From: Bacillota bacterium
GTDB lineage: Bacteria > Bacillota > Clostridia > Acetivibrionales > DSM-1351
DNA: 57,496 nt
Assembly (NCBI GenBank): GCA_023415305.1
Contig: JAEZKZ010000111.1
Span: 1 to 57,496, forward strand
Direction: 5' to 3'
Part shown: positions 51,305 through 57,496 of the stretch, one piece after another
Numbering within the stretch: position 1 is the stretch's first letter
Layout of the letters: each line of letters opens with the position of its first letter
Notes under the pieces: model-generated
Database searches by the model: none
Seen by the model: the letters and a program-made list of their open reading frames with translations, nothing else
What the model was told of the DNA's origin: nothing
Made by a program: the position numbers and the translations under genes

Positions 51305-51564
51305 GGTTTAGCTTGAAAGACTTCACTAATGCTCGTCTTCCAAACTAACCTATGAATTTATGGCCGTGCGAAATATTTAAAATATTTTATCAAATACTAA
51401 AGGCTTTGCAAAGACTTGGTATTGCAAAGCCTTGGAAAGCGCACATGGCCAATTAACCTCCTTTATTCGCCTTATAGCGGATATGGGAGTAGAGACAAAT
51501 TTCATTACATTTTGTGGCCGCTATGCGGCTCAAAGCCACTAAAGTGGTTTAGGAGGTTAATATG
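51305..51564 (+). repeat. Structured leader repeat, copy D, before the HIT gene
   Basis: It has AGGTTTAGCTTGAAAGAC with GTCTTCCAAACTAACCT; TGGCCGTGCG with CGCACATGGCCA around the stem AAGGCTTTGCAA/TTGCAAAGCCTT; ATTAACCTCC; TATTCGC/GCGGATA; the conserved linker; GCCGC-TAT-GCGGC; AGCCAC-TAAA-GTGGTT; and AGGAGGTTAAT-ATG (ATG at 51562). Here the element's ATG is not the gene start but opens a five-codon frame that overlaps it. Confidence 0.85.
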
Positions 51565-51579
51565 GAGGTAGAAAAATGA
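51562..51579 (+). CDS. Five-codon upstream frame overlapping the HIT gene start
   Basis: ATG GAG GTA GAA AAA TGA begins at the repeat's ATG and stops in the ATGA that also starts the HIT gene. It has the best ribosome binding site in the area (AGGAGG). It could couple translation of the HIT gene to the element. Whether it is translated is inferred only. Confidence 0.4.
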   Translation: MEVEK

Positions 51580-51920
51580 GCGATTGTATTTTTTGTAAAA
51601 TCATAAACAGGGAAATCCCATCAAAATCGGTCTATGAAACAGATAAGGTGTATGCGTTTCATGATATCAATCCAGAGGCACCTGTGCATGTGCTTATCGT
51701 TCCGAAAGAACATATTGCTTCACATAATGAATTAACTGCAGAGAATGTTGGAATAATGAAGGATATACATCTTGCAGCAAATGAAATAGCAAAACAGCTG
51801 GGAATAGCAGAGAGCGGATACAGGCTTATAAACAACTGCGGAGCAGATGCGGGACAGACGGTTTTCCACCTTCACTATCACCTTGTAGGCGGAAAATCGC
51901 TGGGAACTAAAATATTGTAA
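51576..51920 (+). CDS. HIT family nucleotide hydrolase/transferase
   Basis: A 114-residue histidine triad protein of the HINT branch, with the active-site motif HLHYH (in QTVFHLHYHLVGG) and an N-terminal CIFCKI zinc-type cysteine pair. The family hydrolyses nucleoside phosphoramidates and acyl-adenylates. The ATG at 51576 overlaps the stop codon of a five-codon frame and has GGAGG within it at a spacing of 7. It follows alaS and precedes rpsU, with a promoter in between. Confidence 0.93.
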   Translation: MSDCIFCKIINREIPSKSVYETDKVYAFHDINPEAPVHVLIVPKEHIASHNELTAENVGIMKDIHLAANEIAKQLGIAESGYRLINNCGADAGQTVFHLHYHLVGGKSLGTKIL

Positions 51921-51945
51921 CTTGTCTCACTTTTATAAATAAATG

Positions 51946-51975
51946 TTGACACTTTTTTGAAAATTAATATATAAT
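51946..51975 (+). promoter_or_regulatory. Promoter of rpsU
   Basis: Perfect TTGACA (51946-51951) and TATAAT (51970-51975) are 18 bases apart. The leader that follows contains the hairpin TAGTATTT-AAT-AAATACTA (about 52010-52029). Confidence 0.85.
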
Positions 51976-52073
51976 ATACTGTGTGCTGTATTTAGCTTGG
52001 TTCCCTATAGTATTTAATAAATACTACGGCTTATTCCCGGCACAATTGTTACCATCGGAGGGAGGGAAGTTGT

Positions 52074-52250
52074 GTGTCTGAAGTAAGAGTTAAAGAGAAT
52101 GAGTCTTTGGATAGTGCTCTCAAAAGGTTTAAGAGATCTTGTGCTAAATCAGGTGTTTTAGCTGAGGTTAGAAAGAGAGAGCATTACGAGAAGCCCAGTG
52201 TTAAGAGAAAAAAGAAATCTGAAGCTGCAAGAAAAAGAAAATTCAAATAA
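52074..52250 (+). CDS. rpsU: 30S ribosomal protein S21
   Basis: A 58-residue, very basic protein. Translation from GTG at 52074 gives SEVRVKENESLDSALKRF at the N terminus and a lysine/arginine-rich tail (KRKKKSEAARKRKFK), the usual S21 sequence and length. GGAGGGAGGG precedes the start. It lies directly before a yqeY gene, the common clostridial arrangement. Confidence 0.96.
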   Translation: MSEVRVKENESLDSALKRFKRSCAKSGVLAEVRKREHYEKPSVKRKKKSEAARKRKFK

Positions 52251-52293
52251 TATTGTGACAGTAGTAGCTTAAAGCTAATAGGAGATATTTATT

Positions 52294-52737
52294 ATGTCAC
52301 TAAAAGATTTGCTTCTACAAGATTTAAAAACTGCCATGAAGGATGGCGATAGTGTTAAAAAGACAGCTGTTCAAATGGCAAGGTCGGCAGTGCTTCAGGT
52401 TGAAAAGGATACGAAGGTCACCCTTGACGATGATGGTATAGTTGAGATTATTGCTAAGGAAGTTAAAAAGAGAATGGATACCTTGCCCGACTTTGAAAAA
52501 AGCGGTAGGGACGATCTTATAGATAATCTAAAGGCTGAAATTGAAGTTTTGAAAAAATATTTACCAGAGCAGTTAAGTGAAGCTGAAATTGAGAATATTG
52601 TAAAAAATGCAATTTCTTCAACAGGCGCTGTATCTGCTAAGGATATCGGAAAGGTAATGCAGGCTGTTATGCCTGAAACCAGAGGCAAAGCCGACGGTAA
52701 ATTGGTTAACCAGATTGTAAAAAAATTATTAGGATAA
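52294..52737 (+). CDS. yqeY: GatB/YqeY domain protein
   Basis: A 147-residue YqeY-type protein, related to the tail domain of the GatB amidotransferase subunit. It begins SLKDLLLQDLKTAMKDGD and carries the typical EIEVLKKYLPEQLSE block. Its function is uncertain; a link to tRNA-dependent amidation or tRNA binding is assumed from homology. TAGGAGA precedes the ATG, and rpsU is 43 bases upstream with no terminator, so they form an operon. Confidence 0.92.
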   Translation: MSLKDLLLQDLKTAMKDGDSVKKTAVQMARSAVLQVEKDTKVTLDDDGIVEIIAKEVKKRMDTLPDFEKSGRDDLIDNLKAEIEVLKKYLPEQLSEAEIENIVKNAISSTGAVSAKDIGKVMQAVMPETRGKADGKLVNQIVKKLLG

Positions 52738-52739
52738 GA

Positions 52740-52772
52740 AAAGCCCGGTGCATACCGGGCTTTTCTTTTTAC
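52740..52772 (+). terminator. Terminator of rpsU-yqeY
   Basis: AAAAGCCCGGT pairs with ACCGGGCTTTT around GCAT and runs into TTTTT. Very strong. Confidence 0.95.
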
Positions 52773-52924
52773 GTCGGTGCTTTCTGAATTTTTATTGGAA
52801 AAACCCTATACACTAAGATATAATTATATTTGTTAGTTATTAAGAATATAAGAATTTATATGTTATAAAATTGTGGTAAAGTACCTGAAATATTAAAGTT
52901 GAAGATGTATACTAAAACAATTGT

Positions 52925-53109
52925 TAAATTCCTATATTCGGGAATTGAAGAGGGGATTCCCCTTTCCGGTTTCAGGAGGGTGCTCAGAAATGTGAAACAT
53001 TTCGTCGAAGGGAACCTAGGGTTCCCTAGCGAACAAGAAAATTTGCTCGCTTTATAGTAATGAGCACTATAACAAAAGAGCGTAGCGAATTTTCTTGAGG
53101 AGAACAGTG
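52925..53109 (+). promoter_or_regulatory. Structured leader of the CYTH gene
   Basis: Five stems are packed into 180 bases: AATTCC/GGGAATT, GGGG-ATT-CCCC, AAATGT-GAA-ACATTT, GGGAACC-TAG-GGTTCCC, and a long outer stem CAAGAAAATT/AATTTTCTTG that contains ATAGT/ACTAT and ends right at the GAGGAG ribosome binding site. The layout recalls the other leader repeats, but the sequence is unrelated. Confidence 0.55.
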
Positions 53110-53574
53110 ATGTCAAAAGAAATTGAGAGGAAGTTTCTTGTAAAGAATGACGATTATAAAGCAGCTGCAAGTTCCTTTTTGTTTAAACAAGGCTATTTGT
53201 CGGTAGACAGCGGTAGAACAGTAAGGGTAAGAACTTATGACAACAAAGGTTTTATTACTATTAAGGGGAAGGCCCGGTCCTTTACAAGAGATGAATTTGA
53301 GTATGAAATACCGGCAAATGAAGCAGATATGATGCTTGAGAGACTGTGTATCAGGCCTTTGATAGAGAAAATACGGCATTTTGTTATTTATAAGGGAAAT
53401 GAATGGGTAATTGATGAGTTCCTTGGTGTTAATATTGGACTTGTTGTAGCCGAGATAGAATTGAAAAGCGAGGAACAGTTGTTTGACAAGCCTGAGTGGC
53501 TGGGGGAAGAGGTAACCTTCGATAGAAGGTACGGAAACTCCCACCTAGTCACAAAGCCTTATAGCCAGTGGTGA
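53110..53574 (+). CDS. CYTH domain protein (triphosphate tunnel metalloenzyme)
   Basis: A 154-residue protein with the N-terminal ExExK motif (EIERK, residues 4-8) and alternating charged beta-strand residues typical of triphosphate tunnel enzymes, such as RTVRVRTYDNKGFITIKGK and WVIDEFLG. Bacterial members are often inorganic triphosphatases; adenylate cyclase activity is less likely at this size. The ATG at 53110 follows GAGGAG. Confidence 0.88.
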   Translation: MSKEIERKFLVKNDDYKAAASSFLFKQGYLSVDSGRTVRVRTYDNKGFITIKGKARSFTRDEFEYEIPANEADMMLERLCIRPLIEKIRHFVIYKGNEWVIDEFLGVNIGLVVAEIELKSEEQLFDKPEWLGEEVTFDRRYGNSHLVTKPYSQW

Positions 53575-53649
53575 TTCACCTGACCGAAAAAGGCTTTTGA
53601 TGTTGACTGTTTTAGGATGTTTGTATTAATAAGTTAAAGAAGAAGGAGA

Positions 53650-53666
53650 CTTAGGAGGTTAATATG
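53650..53666 (+). repeat. Tail fragment of the leader repeat at the cysteine-cluster gene
   Basis: The 17 bases CTTAGGAGGTTAATATG are identical to the ends of copies B and C, including the start codon. The rest of the element, including the complementary strand, is absent here. It could be a remnant or a convergent ribosome binding site. Confidence 0.5.
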
Positions 53667-53915
53667 GACTGTAGAGAAGGCTGTGGAGCCTGCTGCATAT
53701 CACCTTCAATATCTTCACCCATTCCGGGCATGCCGCAGGGAAAACCGGCCGGTGTAAAATGCATACAGCTTGACGATAATTATAGATGTAAGATTTTCGG
53801 CAAACCTGAAAGACCTGCTGTTTGCCAAAGCCTGAGACCATCCTCTGAGATGTGCGGTGCTGAACGGTTGGATGCTATACAATACTTGAACATTCTGGAA
53901 AGACTAACAAAGTAG
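53664..53915 (+). CDS. YkgJ-type cysteine cluster protein
   Basis: An 83-residue protein with CREGCGACC near the N terminus and further cysteines (KCIQL, RCKIF, VCQSL, MCGAE), the pattern of the YkgJ family of small zinc- or iron-binding proteins. Its role is unknown. Its ribosome binding site and ATG match the end of the dispersed leader repeat. It lies between the CYTH and DJ-1/PfpI genes, all on the same strand. Confidence 0.82.
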   Translation: MDCREGCGACCISPSISSPIPGMPQGKPAGVKCIQLDDNYRCKIFGKPERPAVCQSLRPSSEMCGAERLDAIQYLNILERLTK

Positions 53916-54010
53916 TATGGTACTTGAGATAATAAATCAAAAATACTGGTAGTCAATATACAATATGGATTATTTGGGATTATTACATTGAAAGGGAAGG
54001 AAGAAAAATA

Positions 54011-54589
54011 ATGGGTAAAATATTAGTATTTATATATAATGACATGGCTGATTTTGAGATTACTTATGCCACACACCTGTTAGGGCATGAGCTTTCAAAG
54101 GAAATAGTTCCATGTGCTTATGATATGAAGCCTGTAAAGAGTAAAGGTGGTATGGTATATATACCAGCAATAACAGTTGCCGAGGCAAAGGTTGAGGATT
54201 ATGAAGGCTTTATAATTCCTGGTGGCTGGAACCCGGTTGTAAAGGACGAAATGCTTGAGCTAATAAACAGCTTTTATAACAGTGACAAGCTTCTGGCAGC
54301 TATTTGCGCCGGTCCTCGTTACTTTGCAAAAGCAGGTATTCTCAGCAAAGTCAAATATACTACTTCAATAGTTGAGTGGAATCAGATGAGAAGGGAACAG
54401 TTCAAGGAAGAGGATCCTTTCCCAAGAGAAAACTTTATTGATACAAGGGTTGTCAGAGACGGTAATGTAATAACCTCAAAAGGCATATCCTTTGTGGATT
54501 TTGCTGTTGAAATAGCCGATTATTTCGGTCAGTTTAAGGATATTGCAGATAAGAAGGCTTTCTTTAATACAGTAACCGGACGTGAGTAA
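54011..54589 (+). CDS. DJ-1/PfpI family protein
   Basis: A 192-residue protein of the DJ-1/PfpI superfamily with a flavodoxin-like fold. The nucleophile elbow is AAICAGP, with C99. The family includes proteases, deglycases and glyoxalases; the activity here is undetermined. The ATG is preceded by a weak purine-rich stretch (GGAAGGAAG). Spacing to the neighbours is 95 and 66 bases without terminators. Confidence 0.85.
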   Translation: MGKILVFIYNDMADFEITYATHLLGHELSKEIVPCAYDMKPVKSKGGMVYIPAITVAEAKVEDYEGFIIPGGWNPVVKDEMLELINSFYNSDKLLAAICAGPRYFAKAGILSKVKYTTSIVEWNQMRREQFKEEDPFPRENFIDTRVVRDGNVITSKGISFVDFAVEIADYFGQFKDIADKKAFFNTVTGRE

Positions 54590-54655
54590 TCTATATTTTT
54601 ATTTATTGATTGCTTATAAAATTAACTATAGTAAACAACCAGAATAGGAGAAATT

Positions 54656-55390
54656 ATGGGGCAAACCGTTTTGGTAACAGGGGCATCCAGAGGAATCGGG
54701 CGCGACATAGCCCGACTTTTTGCCGAAAGGGGCTTTAGTGTTGCAATAAATTACAATGAGAACCATGAAGCAGCTGAAAGTCTTCTAAAAGAACTGAAAA
54801 ATATTGATTGTAGGGCAATGATAGTTCAAGCTGATGTTTCACAGAAGGATCAGGTGGATAACATGCTTCATATTGTCGGTAAAAGCTTTGGGGACATTGA
54901 TATACTAATTAACAATGCAGGTATAGCAAAACAGCAGCTTTTTACCGATATATCTCCTGAGGAATGGGACAGGATGTTTGAGATTAATGTTAAAGGTATG
55001 TATTTGTGTACTAAGGCGGTATTGCCTTCCATGATACGAAAGCAATGCGGTAAAATAATTAATATATCTTCCATATGGGGGTTAACCGGTGCATCCTGTG
55101 AGGTATTGTATTCGGCTACAAAAGCAGCTGTAATTGGAATGACAAAAGCCCTTGCCAAGGAACTGGGACCCTCAAACATACAGGTAAACTGCGTCGCTCC
55201 GGGTGTAATTGCTACAGATATGAATTCACAGCTTGACGAGGCGGATTTACAGGAACTGAAGGAACAGACGCCGCTTGGGGCAATTGGTAAGGGAACTGAT
55301 ATAGCAGAAACAGTTTTTTTCCTCTCTGCAGGTAAAGCTGATTTTATAACCGGGCAGGTAATAAGCCCTAACGGAGGTTTTCTTATATAA
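54656..55390 (+). CDS. Short-chain dehydrogenase/reductase, FabG-like
   Basis: A 244-residue classical SDR with the cofactor motif TGASRGIG (residues 8-15), NNAG, and the catalytic set S-Y152-K156 (YSATK). The C-terminal GQVISPNGG matches the FabG group (usually GQxxxVDGG). It probably reduces a 3-oxoacyl substrate or a related ketone, but it lies outside a fatty-acid synthesis cluster, so a specific substrate cannot be assigned. GGAGA precedes the ATG. Confidence 0.88.
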   Translation: MGQTVLVTGASRGIGRDIARLFAERGFSVAINYNENHEAAESLLKELKNIDCRAMIVQADVSQKDQVDNMLHIVGKSFGDIDILINNAGIAKQQLFTDISPEEWDRMFEINVKGMYLCTKAVLPSMIRKQCGKIINISSIWGLTGASCEVLYSATKAAVIGMTKALAKELGPSNIQVNCVAPGVIATDMNSQLDEADLQELKEQTPLGAIGKGTDIAETVFFLSAGKADFITGQVISPNGGFLI

Positions 55391-55577
55391 TTTTACTAAT
55401 TTTTATCAAGTAGCCTATATCATAAATCAGCTTGAATTTTTGATACAATAAGGTATACTTAGCAGTATGTTTATTTTATTAGAAGAATAAATTTTTAGTA
55501 TTTTTTATTGAGTTTTATGTATGGCCTAAAATTATTTATTAAGGTTATATTTACATAAATCCGGGAGGATGGGCATT

Positions 55578-56354
55578 ATGGATGATAATACTTCAGGAGT
55601 TAAACGTTTTTTTGAATATCTTCCGGCCATTATAAAGTTTCATAAATTAAAAAATGAGGGACTGGCCCGTTTGATTTTCGTGCTTGTTCTTTTGTGTCAG
55701 ATGGCAGGAAGCTATATTCAATACAGGATTTTGAACCAGGTCTCTTCAGAGGATCTGAGTTTATTACTATCTGCGCTGACAATATCTGTAACGCCGGAAG
55801 AGGCAAATACAGCGGGGGAATTGATATACCCCATGCTAATGGTTCTGGCTGTCACCATGGCTGTCAAACTTGTAACAAGCCTCTTTTTATCAGTTTATAT
55901 GTATTCATATATAGCCGAGCTGAGAGGAAGGGTAACTGGTATAGCAGTAAGTTTTAAAGGTGCCTTTAAACATTTCGGAAGGCTGATAGTTTACAATATT
56001 CTGTTTGGATTATTGGTGACAATGGGATTAGTCTTCTTTATCATCCCCGGCATTATTGCTTATATTATTTTTATTTTCGGTTTATGTTATATTCTTGATT
56101 TAAAGTTAAATGTAGCAGATGCGTTTACCGCGAGCAGTGACATTACCAGAAAACACAAAGTACAGATTGCAAGCGTTTTTATTGGGTTTTACCTTATGTT
56201 TGAACTGCCTATTGCATTATTAATATCCGGGAGTTCCCTTGGTTCTGCTTATCTTGCAGCCTTTTTCAGTACTTTTGCAAGCCTTGTTTTACAAAGGCTT
56301 ATAACACAGCTATATATGGATTTGGAGTATAGGAAGGAACGGACTGCTAAGTAA
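55578..56354 (+). CDS. Multi-pass membrane protein of unknown function
   Basis: A 258-residue protein with a soluble N terminus of about 30 residues and about five or six hydrophobic segments (for example LIFVLVLLCQMAG and LVTMGLVFFIIPGIIAYIIFIFGLCYIL). The pattern FFIIPGIIAY followed by DAFTASSDITR resembles membrane domains found in DUF975-type and glycerophosphodiesterase-associated proteins, but I cannot assign a function. ATG at 55578 has GGGAGG at a spacing of 9; the in-frame ATG at 55569 directly abuts that site. Confidence 0.75.
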   Translation: MDDNTSGVKRFFEYLPAIIKFHKLKNEGLARLIFVLVLLCQMAGSYIQYRILNQVSSEDLSLLLSALTISVTPEEANTAGELIYPMLMVLAVTMAVKLVTSLFLSVYMYSYIAELRGRVTGIAVSFKGAFKHFGRLIVYNILFGLLVTMGLVFFIIPGIIAYIIFIFGLCYILDLKLNVADAFTASSDITRKHKVQIASVFIGFYLMFELPIALLISGSSLGSAYLAAFFSTFASLVLQRLITQLYMDLEYRKERTAK

Positions 56355-56445
56355 ATCTTTGCTTGCTTTTACCTTTTTTGTATTATTCGCACGATTCAGA
56401 AGACAACAAACTTATTTTTACAGTATATTAAACAGGTGGGGAATA

Positions 56446-57496
56446 ATGGGTGTAAGGTATCTTTTCAACAAGCTCGGGTTTACCAGTGGAGCTGTTACTG
56501 ATGAAAACTTGGAGTTAAGCAGGCGCCGTTTTGTAATAGAAGGCTGCCTTTCAAATGCAATATATACATTAACCAGCGGTGCTTTTCTTGTTGGTTATGC
56601 CAGTTACCTCGGCGCAAATGACCAATTTAACGGAATTATTGTGGCACTTCCGCTATTAGCTAATATTATTCAGATGTTCAGTCCCCTTCTTCTTGAGAAG
56701 CTATCAAGAAGAAAGGGCCTTATTGTCACGTTATGCCTGTTTTACAGAACACTTCTGGGCTTGATGATGGTTATTCCGCTAATAACTGACAGCAAGCCTC
56801 TAAGGCTATTGATATTAGGTACTATGTACTTTGTGGCCTATTGTGCCTCGGGTTTCCTGGCGCCCGCAGGGGCTAGCTGGATAATCAGCCTTGTCCCGGA
56901 AAAGCTACGTGGCAGGTATTTTGGAATAAGAGATATGTGCATTCTTGCATCAGCTGCAGTATTGTCCTTGATAATGGGAAGAGTTTTGGACTGGTTCAAG
57001 TCCAACCAACAGGACTATCTGGGCTTTGTAGTTGTATTTTCGGTGGCATTGGTGATAACTGTTTTTAATGTTTTGACCTTGAAAAGTATAAAAGAGCCTG
57101 AAGTTACTGTACTTAACAAGAAATTGAACATTAAAAGCCTTATTTCCATTCCATTAAAGGACAAGCAATTTCGTAAGGTTGTAATATTAAATATTGTATG
57201 GAATCTAAGTGTCCAGTTCTCCCTTCCGTTTTTCTCTGTTTATATGGTTAACGGTTTAAAACTGTCCTACACTTACATAATGATAATTGGTATTATACTA
57301 TCCTGTGTGCAGTCTTATTCGGCCAGAATATGGGGAAAAATATCTGAGAGGAAGGGATGGGAATTTACTACTGTCGCTTCAATGGCAGCTTTGGGTATAG
57401 TTCATGTTGCCTGGATATTTATCAATCAGAATACTTACTTATTCATAATTCCATTTGTTCAGGTACTGGCCGGAATAGGCTGGGCGGGTGTCAATC
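56446..57496 (+). CDS. Major facilitator superfamily transporter (partial, runs off the window)
   Basis: At least 350 codons are open from ATG at 56446 to the end of the window. The N-terminal half has a soluble lead of about 30 residues, then membrane segments, with the MFS loop 2-3 signature degenerate at LLLEKLSRRKG. A second set of segments begins after a central loop (KEPEVTVLNKKLN). GGTGGGG precedes the ATG. The family is clear, but the substrate is unknown. The C terminus lies outside the window. Confidence 0.85.
   Translation, partial: MGVRYLFNKLGFTSGAVTDENLELSRRRFVIEGCLSNAIYTLTSGAFLVGYASYLGANDQFNGIIVALPLLANIIQMFSPLLLEKLSRRKGLIVTLCLFYRTLLGLMMVIPLITDSKPLRLLILGTMYFVAYCASGFLAPAGASWIISLVPEKLRGRYFGIRDMCILASAAVLSLIMGRVLDWFKSNQQDYLGFVVVFSVALVITVFNVLTLKSIKEPEVTVLNKKLNIKSLISIPLKDKQFRKVVILNIVWNLSVQFSLPFFSVYMVNGLKLSYTYIMIIGIILSCVQSYSARIWGKISERKGWEFTTVASMAALGIVHVAWIFINQNTYLFIIPFVQVLAGIGWAGVN

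Noticed and set aside
1..57496. CRISPR arrays, insertion sequences, tRNA or rRNA genes
   Set aside because: No regularly spaced direct repeats of CRISPR size, no transposase-like reading frame and no tRNA or rRNA signature were seen.

Overview
The window reads as a chromosomal segment of a low-GC, spore-forming, anaerobic Firmicute. Closest in character is Ruminiclostridium (Clostridium cluster III, the R. cellulolyticum group). This rests on spoIVA, an [FeFe]-hydrogenase-like sensor, AGGAGG-type ribosome binding sites, and a cellodextrin uptake and phosphorolysis locus whose gene order matches the R. cellulolyticum cua cluster as I remember it. There are no tRNA or rRNA genes, no insertion sequences and no CRISPR array.

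Layout. 1-5.7 kb: housekeeping genes (DUF177 protein, rpmF, PDZ-radical SAM DUF512 protein, der, plsY, gpsA). 5.7-9.4 kb: a minus-strand hydrogenase-like/chemoreceptor fusion and spoIVA. 9.6-13.5 kb: thiT under a TPP riboswitch and uvrA under a LexA-like box. 13.7-18.3 kb: a DUF47/PiT phosphate uptake pair and a ClpE-type unfoldase. 18.5-36.1 kb: the sugar locus, with a binding protein/histidine kinase/response regulator set (cuaD-S-R), an ABC transporter (cuaA-B-C), a second closely related response regulator, a second ABC transporter of a different subfamily, a LacI-type regulator and a GH94 cellobiose phosphorylase. 36.3-44.2 kb: a divergent Pho locus, pstB-phoU-phoP-phoR on the minus strand and pstC-pstA-pstS on the plus strand, with 11-bp-periodic PhoP boxes at three promoters. 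44.3-47.7 kb: a decayed chemoreceptor, cheW, argJ and a gph-type HAD phosphatase. 47.8-57.5 kb: alaS behind a T-box, an HIT protein, rpsU, a YqeY protein, a CYTH protein, a cysteine-cluster protein, a DJ-1/PfpI protein, a FabG-like reductase, a membrane protein and the start of an MFS transporter that runs off the window.

The strongest unexplained signal is a dispersed, structured leader element. Four full copies end immediately at or just before start codons (plsY, phoU, alaS and the HIT gene), always in the orientation of the gene. A fifth, partial copy sits in tandem before alaS, and a 17-base tail is found at a sixth gene. Each copy ends in a strong Shine-Dalgarno sequence (AGGAGGTTAAT) and carries its complement (ATTAACCTCC) about 90 to 110 bases upstream, enclosing three small hairpins. 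Hairpin stems differ between copies but the changes compensate, while a single-stranded linker is nearly invariant. That pattern suggests a mobile or amplified cis-acting RNA that hides the ribosome binding site.

The sugar locus works as a sense-import-phosphorolyse pathway. CuaD/CuaS/CuaR would sense extracellular cellodextrins, CuaABC would import them, and the phosphorylase would release glucose-1-phosphate. The second regulator and second transporter lie between cuaC and the phosphorylase gene, and the phosphorylase has its own promoter and a palindromic operator candidate.
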